From Symsagittifera roscoffensis (taxonomy: Eukaryota; Xenacoelomorpha; Acoela; Convolutidae): DNA of 64,000 bases. This document shows, in pieces, positions 29,010 to 37,430 of the stretch (position 1 is its first letter; each line of letters starts with the position of its first letter). The translations under genes were made by a program, and so were the position numbers. The notes beneath the pieces are model-generated. The model was given only the letters and a program-made list of their open reading frames with translations. It was not told the DNA's origin and ran no database searches. The stretch is from assembly GCF_963678635.1 (NCBI RefSeq), contig NC_087067.1:4938647-5002646 (forward strand). The letters are read 5' to 3'.

Positions 29010-29610
29010 AAAATGAAAAAGTTTGTACCACAAAAGATCGCATCAAGGATAAACACAAAAAATGACATATTTCAGAAACATCAAGACCAAAATCAAAAAC
29101 TTAGTAGTCCCATGAACTGAAGCAAACCCAAAACGCATTAACAATCCAAAAAATGTCGCTGTGTATTTCAAAGATGTCAAAACTGAGGAAACATTCAGTA
29201 GCCAGGACCAGAAGCTAGTGGAAACTACCAATTTGTGACGACAAATTTCTTCGGACAAAAAATCACCAAACGCAAATCCGCTTCTGCAATGATCGCTAAC
29301 CCAGTAGAATTGATGAATGGAACAACAATGAACACATCAAGATGACTTGACTAGCCACAGTGTCCTGGAAAATGAAAAAATTTGTACCACAAAAGATCGC
29401 ATCAAGGATAAACACAAAAAATGACATATTTCAGAAACATCAAGACCAAAATCAAAAACTTAGTAGTCCCATGAACTGAAGCAAACCCAAAACGCATTAA
29501 CAATCCAAAAAATGTCGCTGTGTATTTCAAAGATGTCAAAACTGAGGAAACATTCAGTAGCCAGGACCAGAAGCTAGTGGAAACTACCAATTTGTGACGA
29601 CAAATTTCTT
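29010..29610 (+). repeat. Nearly identical adjacent satellite monomers (359 bp)
   Basis: Two neighbouring monomers share the private variants TTAGTAGTCCCATGAACTGA and GCATTAACAATCCAAAAAATG at a spacing of 359 bp. This looks like a recent single-monomer duplication close to the array edge. Confidence 0.85.
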
Positions 29611-30164
29611 CAGACAAAAAATCACCACAGCGCAAATCCGCTTCTGCAACGATCGCTAACCAAATAGAATTAATGATTAGAACAACAATGAACTCATCAA
29701 GACTTTTTAACTAGCCACACACTGTCCTGGAAAATGAAAAAATTTGTACCACAAAAATCGCATCAAGGATGAACACAAAAAAGACATCTTTCCGAAACAT
29801 AGAGACCAAAATCAAAAATTCAGTACTCCCATGAACCGTCAGCATACCCACAACGCTTTAACACATTAACCCAAAAAAATTGTCGCTGTATTTTTTGGTT
29901 GCCAAAACTGAAGAAACATTCAGTAGCCGAGACCAGAAGCTAGTGGAAACTACCAATTTGTTACAATTTTTTTCGGACAAAAAATCACCACCGAGAAAAT
30001 CCGCTTCTGTAATGATCGCTAATTTAGTAGAACTGATGAAAAAAAACAACAATGAACACATCAAGATGACTTAACTAGCCACACAGTGTCCTGGAAAATG
30101 AAAAAATTTGTACCACAAAAGATCGCATCAAGGATAAACACAAAAAATGACATATTTCAGAAAC

Positions 30165-30486
30165 ATCAAGACCAAAATCAAAAACATAGACAAAAAATTA
30201 CCATAGAGCAAATCCGCTTCTGCAAAGATCGCTAACTCAATAGAATTGATGATTGGAACAACAAAAAACTCATCAAGATTTCTTAACTAGCCACACACTG
30301 TCCTGGAAAATGAAAAAATTTGTACCACAAAAATCGCATCAAGGATGAACACAAAAAAGACATATTTCAGAAGCATAAATACCAAAATCCAAAACCAGAA
30401 GTCCATGAACAGTCAGCATACCCACAACGCATTAACAAACCAAAAAAGGAGCGCTGCGTTTTTCAAAAATGTCAAAACTGAAGAAG
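30165..30486 (+). repeat. Truncated monomers at the satellite array edge
   Basis: At about 30186 a monomer is internally deleted: AAATCAAAAACATAG runs straight into ACAAAAAATTACCATAGAGC, losing the middle part. The following last monomer breaks off after GTCAAAACTGAAGAAGCA. Both are typical of satellite array edges, where unequal exchange leaves damaged units. Confidence 0.75.
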
Positions 30487-30516
30487 CAAAAGAAAAAATT
30501 AAAAACATAATTCAGA

Positions 30517-30614
30517 ACAACAACAAAAGCAACAATGAAACAACAACAGCAACAACAACTAAAGCACCAACGACAACAACTACAGCAACGACAACAACAA
30601 CACAGCAGCAACAA
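30517..30614 (+). repeat. Imperfect CAA/ACA microsatellite
   Basis: A degenerate trinucleotide tract of CAA, ACA and ACG/AGC variants lies immediately beyond the last satellite monomer. Together with the end of that monomer it forms a 99-codon chimeric frame (30345-30644) with a Thr/Gln/Asn-rich tail. I do not consider that frame a gene. Confidence 0.85.
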
Positions 30615-30639
30615 TATTCAAAACAAGGATCATCCGAAA

Positions 30640-32640
30640 GGTGATACTCCCAATTGAATTCATCAATTGTACTACGAGATAGTTATGAAAATATTTGTAG
30701 AGTTATTAAAAAAACCAGACCCGTAACATCTAAAATTGACAAAAACAACTGACTAAAACTATTTTAACAGCATAACGGATAACAACAACATCATTACTGT
30801 TATAATTTAGGCTTTATATCAAAGTTTTATTATGTGTATTATCTCCAATGCACATTGAGTTTCAAATCTGTTATCGAGCTCTTCAACTATTAAAGTTTCT
30901 CTAACAAATCTGTATTAAAAATTCCTGTATACTCATCAAATCAAGCAAAATGGGGTATTGCGAGAAACTCCTTCTCAAGAACAAACGGATGGTACCACTT
31001 CTACTTGATTTCATCAATTTTTCGACGAGTTTTTCTGAAAAGACTGATGCGTACCCCATTAAAAAAAAGACCTGTAACAACAAAAGTTGACTAAAAAAAC
31101 CTGACTAAACCTAATTCAACCCTACTCCTGATTATAACATCATAAACACTGTTGTGTTTTACGCTTAAGCCCAAAGTTTTGCCATCCTAGCTTCAAAGTA
31201 CAAGGAGTTATCACATCTTTTATCGAGCCCTTCAAATGGTTTTGACGTTTCTCTAATAAATATGCATATATTTTTCCTAAATACTTACCAAAACAAACAA
31301 ACTCGGGTACTAGGAGACAGCCCTGTCTAAGATCGAACTAATGATACTCCTCCCACTGTAATCCGTCATCTCTACGAAAAGTTCTTACTAATAAACTGAT
31401 GTGTACTCATTAAAAAAAAAGTCCTGTAACAATAAAAAGGACTAACAAAAAATGACCAAAAAAGTGACAGAAAACACTTTAACAGTAAATCTGATAAAAA
31501 CATCATCAATAATGTTGTAATTTACGCTTAACTTCAAAGTTTTATTATCTAAGCTTCAATATACAATGAGATATCACATCTTTTAACGAGCCCTTCAACT
31601 GGTTTTAACGTTTCTCTAATAAGTATGCATATATTTTTCCTAAATACTTAACAAAACAAACAAACTCGGGTACTAGGAGAAAACCCTGCTCAAGACTGAA
31701 CTATTGATGCCCCTCTAACTAAAATCCGTCATCTCTACGACGAGTTCTTGATAAAAAACTGATGTATACTCATTTAAAAAAAAAAAAGTACTGTAACAAC
31801 AAAAAATGACCAAAAAAAATGACTGAAACCGTTTAACCGTAAATCTGATGATAGCATCATCAACACTGTTGTACTTTACGCTTAACCTTAAAGTTTTATC
31901 ATCCTAGCTTCAATATACAATGAGTTATCACATCTTTTATCGAGCCCTTCAACTGGTTTTAACGTTTCTCTAATAAATATGCATATATTTCTCCTAAATA
32001 CTTAACAAAACAAACAAACTCGGGTACTAGGAGAAAACCCTGCTCAAGACTGAACTATTGATGCCCCTTTCACTAAAATCCGTCATCTCTACGACGAGTT
32101 CTTGATAAAAAACTGATGTATACTCATTAATAAAAAAAAAAGTACTGTAACAACAAAAAATGACCAAAAAAAGTGACTGAAACCGTTTAACCGTAAATCT
32201 GATGATAGCATTATCAACACTGTTGTACTTTACGCTTAACCTTAAAGTTTTATCAGCCTAGCTTCAATATACAATGAGTTATCACATCTTTTATCGAGCT
32301 CTTCAACTGGTTTAAACGTTTCTCTAATAATTATGCATATATTTCTCCTAAATACTTAACAAAACAAACAAACTCGGGTACTAGGAGAAAGCCCTGCTCA
32401 AGACCGAACTAATGATACTCCTTCCACTGTAATCCGTCATCTCTACGAAAAGTTCTTCCTACAAAACTGATGTGTACTCATTAAAAAAAGTCCTGTAACA
32501 ACAAAAATTGACTAAAAAAACCTGACTAAACCTATTTTAACCGTACTCATGATGCTAACATCATGAACACTGGTGTAACCTACGCTTAACCTCAAAGTTG
32601 TATCTTCCTAGCTGCAATATACATAGAGTTCAAGGCATGA
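30640..32640 (+). repeat. Second tandem array, unit about 354-362 bp, five to six units
   Basis: A different unit repeats here. The block AACAAACAAACTCGGGTACT occurs with its ACTCGGG part at about 31301, 31663, 32018 and 32372 (spacings 362, 355, 354), and degenerate equivalents lie near 30947 and earlier. Other shared blocks are AATCCGTCATCTCTACGA, TTCAATATACAATGAGTTAT and TCTAATAAATATGCATATAT. The leftmost units are strongly diverged and the right ones closely alike. Sequence identity with the 363 bp satellite is not obvious despite the similar period. The last unit or so is included in the A/B segmental duplication. Confidence 0.85.
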
Positions 32641-33883
32641 TCCCATATAAGGATAGTCAACTAGCATGGAGGTCATCACGAAAAAATTTCAAAGACCGGT
32701 CAAAACAAGCAAAAACGGGTACTGGAAGACAGTATAGCCCACGACTGACTGACTGATAGCTTTTATTATCAAACAGGTCAAAATAGCACGGTTTTTATAA
32801 TATGCACTACTTATAATTCTGTTTTTATGAAAAAACACTTTTGAGTCGAGTCAGCACAAAAAGCGCCTACCCTAAGTGCTTAGTTGAAAAACATGTACAA
32901 AGTAAAAACTATGTAATTGTCAGTTTTTAATCATCCAAAGGTTCATTTCGATCATATATAAATGTTTACAGGTGACAAACGCCTTTGAATGCGAAAATTC
33001 AGATCTTATTCCGCTGAACATCATGGACAAGTTAAGCATAAACTAAAGCTTTGCGTTTATCTTTAAAAAAAAAGAACTAATTCAATTTTTAAAGCTTACA
33101 GCACAATTTAATGTGTTTTTAAACTAAACCTGCCTTTGAAGTCCCTCCGAGAGCTACCTCGTTTGCTCAAACTGAAAATTTGTTTAGATGTAATTGCAAA
33201 ATTCAATGTGTTATTTTGCTACTTTGCATTAATTTTTTTGTTTCTGGTACGGCTTCCCCAATATGTTTTCTTAGAAACTAAAGCTACAATAGGTTCATCG
33301 TAATCACTCACTTACTCTGTTTTTAATTACCTTGCGTTCCTCAGTAAAAAGGAAAACTTCAGAGACACGAAGAAAGAATTGGTATAAAAGTCTATTTTCG
33401 CAAAAGTTGCGATTAGTCGAAAACATCTTTCCTCTCTAAATTGGCAAAAAATTGGAGTGCTTTAGAAAGCTCTAGTCATGATCTTTTGATTGAAACTACC
33501 ATCAAATCATGTTAAAATTGACTCATAAAGTTATGAGTCCTAGAAAAAAATTTGATAACAGAATGACTGGCAGCAGAAAAAAGATCATTTCTCTACGGAA
33601 ACTTATTGGATTTCAAAAAAATTGGTATGTTTGAGCTTCTCTTGAGCTACGAATTTAACATAGTACCGTTTTCAGAGCTTAAAATTTCATTTTCTTGTTA
33701 CGTCCTAAAAAAAACATTGTGACTAGGAAAAAAAATTTGTTAGCCTTTTGTTCATCCCTGTATAAAAAACTTCTTTTTTTGATTTTTTTTGACTTTGATT
33801 GAGTTGCAGGAAACCACATAATAATGAAAAGAATGAGAAAATTTAAAAATATTGAACAAACAATGAGAATTCCGGGATTTTTG

Positions 33884-34170
33884 TGATGACTTGAGCGGTG
33901 AGGATTTGAGATATATGTAAAAGCGAGGTTTTAAGCATTAATTATATATTATTACAGCTATCGTTGGTGGTGGTAGCTGGACTAATCGGTTGATGATTGT
34001 TGTATACTTGATCAGTATGAATAATTTGGTGATATTTACAGTATTATATAATAATCAAACAGCAAAGTTTCCTTTAGGAACAATCCACATATAAATAGTG
34101 ATAACTTTTTCTCTTGGATAATGTTTGATATTACAGTTCAATGACATCATGATTTTCTAAGATTATGACA
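33884..34170 (-). repeat. Mini-LTR element, 3' LTR
   Basis: Left terminal repeat of the element, opening TGATGACTTGAGCGG and closing CTAAGATTATGACA on the + strand. It matches the right repeat through GCGAGGTTTTAAGCATTAAT, GGTGGTAGCTGGACTAATCG and CAGTTCAATGACATCATGA, with scattered substitutions, so the two LTRs have diverged since insertion. Confidence 0.68.
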
Positions 34171-34323
34171 CAGCTAGTCTTTAAAAAAGATTTACGGTTT
34201 TTGATTTTTGACTGGTCGAACAAACCACTGATCAGTTGGTCCAAGACAATGTCGATGAAAATGACATGGCTGCTTCCAATTTTAGACAATCTTCTCTGTC
34301 TCTGGATGTTAGAATAACTGCTA

Positions 34324-34560
34324 TCAACACTTGAGTGGGTTTTTTTCTTCTTTTTTTTCAGTAGTCGCCTCCTTTGAGGCTATCCTGAATTGGCCCAACC
34401 TTCTTCGTTGGTGATGATGGCTGTTAGAAGACGTCAGCTCCAGGCAAAACTCCTCAAAATTGCCAGGTTTTAGTGAATTAGAATATCCGTATTCTTGTTT
34501 TTGTCTTCTTCCGCATGAATTCGTATCGCTTTGATGGCAATCCCACACTCCTGTTACCAA
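34324..34560 (-). other. Short open frame inside the mini-LTR element
   Basis: A stop-free minus-strand stretch of 78 codons fills the interior from the primer-binding site leftwards. It contains the run GNFEEFCLELTSSNSHHHQR and a lysine-rich end. There is no ATG at its upstream edge and no recognisable gag or pol motif. It could be a remnant of a gag leader or simply chance; I do not call a gene. Confidence 0.2.
34541..34559 (-). other. Putative tRNA primer-binding site of the mini-LTR element
   Basis: Two bases inside the LTR the minus strand reads TGGTAACAGGAGTGTGGGA. A TGG start complementary to a tRNA CCA end, at this spacing, is the standard layout of an LTR-element primer site. I cannot assign the tRNA species without a search. 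Confidence 0.55.
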
Positions 34561-34561
34561 A

Positions 34562-34855
34562 TGATAACTTAGAGGTCAGGACTTGAGATATATGTAAAAA
34601 CGAGGTTTTAAGCATTAATTACATATTATTACAGCTATCGTTGTTGGTGGTAGCTGGACTAATCGGTTAGTGATTGTTGTATACTTGATCAGTATGAACA
34701 ATTCGGTGATATTTACAGTATTATATAATAATCAAACAGCAAAATTTCAGTTAAAAACAATCCACAATTGAAAAGTGATTTCTCCTGGACTATTTCTCCT
34801 GGATATTGTTTGATATTACAGTTCAATGACATCATGATATTGTAAGATCATGACA
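34562..34855 (-). repeat. Mini-LTR element, 5' LTR
   Basis: Right terminal repeat, opening TGATAACTTAGAGGTCAGG and closing GTAAGATCATGACA on the + strand. Its last part carries a small local duplication (TGATTTCTCCTGGACTATTT) that copy B shares, so the solo LTR in B resembles this repeat on its right side and the left repeat on its outer flank. Confidence 0.68.
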
Positions 34856-35103
34856 ATTATCTCATTTCAAAGTAAAAAAAAATTTTGAAACCATTTTTTA
34901 GCCTAAATTCTCAAAACAAAATGAGATAAATCATGAGTATCACTTGATAACGGATGAACAAATCTGTTTTGTTTTCCCAAAGACGAATATTGGGTCAGTT
35001 ATTCAGAGTTGATCCAAAGAGAATTGTTGTGGCTAGAAATTTGTTTTTTTTTTAATTTATTTTTTCAATTCTTTTTTCCAAAAAATGTGAAATTATTCTT
35101 AAG

Positions 35104-35143
35104 AAACCCTAATCCTAACCTATCCCTAACCCCAACCTACCCC
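35104..35143 (+). repeat. Degenerate telomere-like tract, copy A
   Basis: About 40 bp of irregular CCCTAA-type units: AAACCCTAATCCTAACC followed by TATCCCTAACCCCAACC and TACCCC. This is the C-rich strand of TTAGGG-like repeats with errors. It is a short internal telomeric remnant, not a chromosome end. Confidence 0.6.
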
Positions 35144-35187
35144 GAGTCATTTTCGGAGAAGAAGAACTGTGTGGCTCCGACTTTCGA

Positions 35188-36082
35188 GATCTCAGTTTTA
35201 CTCGTCGTAAGCTAACAATTTGTGACGATTGAAACTGAGCAAAAAACCTGGTTTGAAAACCTCGTTTTTGATGAGCAAGGTGTTTTAAATTGAGCAAAAG
35301 CACTCTCAATTAGTTTAAATTTGATTAAAAATAAATTTTAACTTTATTCTGAACATCTTGCCTTTTATGAAAATATGGTTATTATACAATTAAATTTTCG
35401 TTTTTGATGAGCAATGTCCTTTAAATTGAGCAGAAGCACTCTTAAATAATTTAAATTTGTTTATAAACAAGTTTGAACAATTTCTGAAATACTTGCCTTT
35501 CATGAAAAAATGGTTATCATACAATTTTCATATAGGGAAATTGTATGATAACCATAATTTTTTCAAAAAAAAATAAACATCATTTTTTTATTTTCAAAAA
35601 AAAAAAAAATTTCATCACCAGACTGTTGTATTTGGTTCAAATAGCCGGAGAAACTAGATTGAATCTTTTTTCAACGGTTTTTTGAAATTGTATAAAAATT
35701 GTATGACTAGCATTTTTCCATACATTTGATGCAGGCAATTGTATGATAAGCTTTTTTGGTGTGGGGAAATTTAAAATAAGCATTTTTGGTTTAGGGATGT
35801 CAACCCGGGGTCACATTACCTTTCCAGGCCTTTTTGTTGGTTTTAATCGGTTTTCTTTATAAGACCTCTCAAAAGCCATTCGAAAACCGCTCAAATCTTG
35901 CTTGAAAAACCGTTCAAAAATCACCGCAAGAAATGAGCGGTTTTTGAGCGGTTTTTTGAGCACGATTTGTGCGGTTTGAGCGGTTTTTCAAAAAAAAAAA
36001 CGTCCAAACCGCTCAAATCTTGCTGAAAAACCGCTCAAACCGCTCATATCTTGACCGGTTTCAAGCGGGATCTCGACCCGGG
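35188..36082 (+). mobile_element. P1 module, copy in segment A
   Basis: This block of about 0.9 kb occurs in A, in B (40163-41035) and alone at 61248-62028, so it behaves as a mobile or transferable unit. In order it holds CAGTTTTACTCGTCG, two related units starting TTTTTGATGAGCAA (one with an 18 bp arm hairpin), GTATGATAAGC repeats, the boundary-like GTCAACCCGGGGTCAC, and a cluster of CCGCTCAAA and TTTGAGCGG inverted repeats closing with CTCGACCCGGG. No protein is encoded. It could be a non-autonomous foldback or MITE-like element, or a short complex satellite. Confidence 0.6.
35510..35555. repeat. Perfect 18 bp hairpin in P1 (copy A)
   Basis: The arms ATGGTTATCATACAATTT and its exact complement (35538-35555) flank a 10-base loop. 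The same hairpin occurs in the other P1 copies. Confidence 0.9.
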
Positions 36083-37430
36083 AATTCATTTTGTGTGATG
36101 TTTAAATGTACTCCTCTTGATAACAATTTTATGTTAGTATTTGTTATCTCAAAAAATATCTCATCAATTTAGATTTTTTCAAAGTTTAGTTTGACCACAA
36201 TGTATTTTACAATTCACGTAAAATTTTCCAGTATTTTGTGGTTTTACACCTAAAACAAAGTTGGGTATTTTATATTTCAAAAGTCTCAAAATATTCGTTT
36301 TTGTAGCAAATTATAGCAAAAAAATTTTCGCTATTACAAAAAATTGAAAAAACATAAATAACTATAAACTTCAGAAACTTAATTGAGCTTTTGAGCTTCA
36401 TTTTGATTTTTATTTTATCAAACGACAAGAAATTAAATCTGTTTTTTTTTCATAACTTCTTGAAAAACGTACCAGCAAAACATCGGAAAACTTAAGCTGC
36501 AAGAGAATATGCACGATTCTGAAAACTAAACCAGCTGAATCATCTCCTCTACGAACTTATGTGAAGAGAGACTGCTAACCAGGGCCAAAAACTGAACTAT
36601 TTCTTCCGACCAAGTGAAATTTTTTACCCCCTAATTCAAATTTAGGAGAGAGATGGTTCACTTTATTTAAAAAGACATGTATCAGTCAATCAGATTTGGG
36701 CATGGTATGTGCAGGCCTTACGAATTGATGTTGCCACTGATTTTTAAAGAAGAGGGTGTTCACTTGGTCCATTTAGCGAAGAAATTGTTCACATGGGCCA
36801 ATTAACATTTAAATTTAAAAGCAAAACATTTTTTAGAGGTAGTCAATAAAAACACTCATTGACTTAGATATTCAAGTCAGGTCTTTTGCTATTGTGAAAT
36901 GTTTGAGATGAAGACAGGTTGTCTAGGTCGGTCAAAAAGCTCATTTTATGCTACAACTTTTTTTGGTTGACCTGGAAAAATATGAGGCAGACTGAAAAAA
37001 CAGACAACAAGCACGGTCGAAACAAATAAAAATTCTATCAAGCACTGTCAAAAAAACACTTTTTGTACGAAATCAACAAACTAAAATCGACCAAGCAGAG
37101 TCAAAACGTAACAAGATTTTTGTAAGCACGGTCAAAACATACTTCGATTGTGTATCGGTCACTGAACATAGAGTGGTATGTAGGTCACGAAACTTATTTT
37201 TCGTTTTTTATCTCGAAAAGCCCGAAAACTTGTGTAAGCTCAATTGTATTTTTCCACGGTTCAACGTATTTTTTTTAAATTCAATTCCTAAATTTAGAGG
37301 AAGAGAAAGGCCACGACTGAACAGCAAAATTGAAAAAGCCATGGAAAAGGCGATTGACTTCTTATTTCGACAATGGAACTTAACCATCAGGTTTCCCAGC
37401 AAAAAAGTAACCTATTTTTCCAGTTTTCTC
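36083..37430 (+). repeat. P2 module, copy in segment A
   Basis: Block directly following P1 in A and B (41036-42228) and occurring separately at 55277-56480 next to module C. It starts TTTTGTGTGATGTTTAAATG and includes GAGAATATGCACGATTCTG, TTTGGGCATGGTATGTGCAG, several GTCAAAACATAC-type fragments and TAGGTCACGAAACTTATTTT. Open frames such as 37173-37442 are conserved between copies no better than the surrounding sequence, and I do not call them genes. Confidence 0.75.

Larger units (their letters stand above)
1..30486 (+). repeat. Satellite array, monomer about 357-366 bp
   Basis: About 84 head-to-tail monomers fill this stretch, and the left edge lies outside the window. The phase is easy to follow from a block starting ATGAAAAAATTTGTACCAC, for example at 6498, 6861 and 7224 (exactly 363 bp apart). 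Other constant blocks in each monomer are TTTCAAAGATGTCAAAACTG, GACCAGAAGCTAGTGGAAAC, TTCTGCAACGATCGCTAAC and CTTAACTAGCCACACACTGT. Adjacent monomers typically differ at several to tens of positions. The + strand is very rich in A, with C above G. Many monomers carry a roughly 75-codon open frame, but most are broken by small indels or stops, so I treat the array as non-coding satellite. The length is near two nucleosome repeats, which is usual for satellites; a centromeric or heterochromatic location is inference only. Confidence 0.95.
33884..34855 (-). mobile_element. Miniature LTR retroelement (TRIM-like or internally deleted)
   Basis: Two direct repeats of about 290 bp (33884-34170 and 34562-34855) flank a roughly 390 bp interior. 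The repeats start TGAT and end GACA on the + strand, so on the minus strand they run TGTCAT...TCA with the canonical TG...CA ends. Just inside the right repeat the minus strand reads TGGTAACAGGAGTGTGGGA, a tRNA-primer-like site beginning with TGG, so the element reads on the minus strand. No gag or pol domain is seen. Duplication copy B keeps only one such repeat at the same place (39533-39831), as expected for a solo LTR. No clear target-site duplication is visible and the polypurine tract is poor. The alternative is a simple tandem duplication with unrelated insert. Confidence 0.68.

Noticed and set aside
1906-29635. Hydrophobic minus-strand frames of 60-119 codons repeated through the satellite (FIVVPFINSTGLAIVAEADL type), looking like membrane or secreted peptides
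   Set aside because: They are the complement of the A-rich satellite strand: T-rich codons give Phe, Leu, Val and Ser automatically. Starts and lengths vary from monomer to monomer, and no homologue is recognised.
1-30486. CRISPR array or other short regularly spaced repeat system
   Set aside because: The repeat period is about 363 bp with no short repeat/unique spacer alternation, and the context is eukaryotic.
1-30486. CENP-B box in the satellite monomer
   Set aside because: I looked for the TTCG...A..CGGG pattern. CTTCGGACAAAAAATCACC has the first part, but the CGGG part does not follow at the required spacing.
33884-34855. A clear target-site duplication for the mini-LTR element
   Set aside because: The bases outside the LTRs (ATTTTTG on the left, ATTATC on the right) do not match, so I do not claim one.
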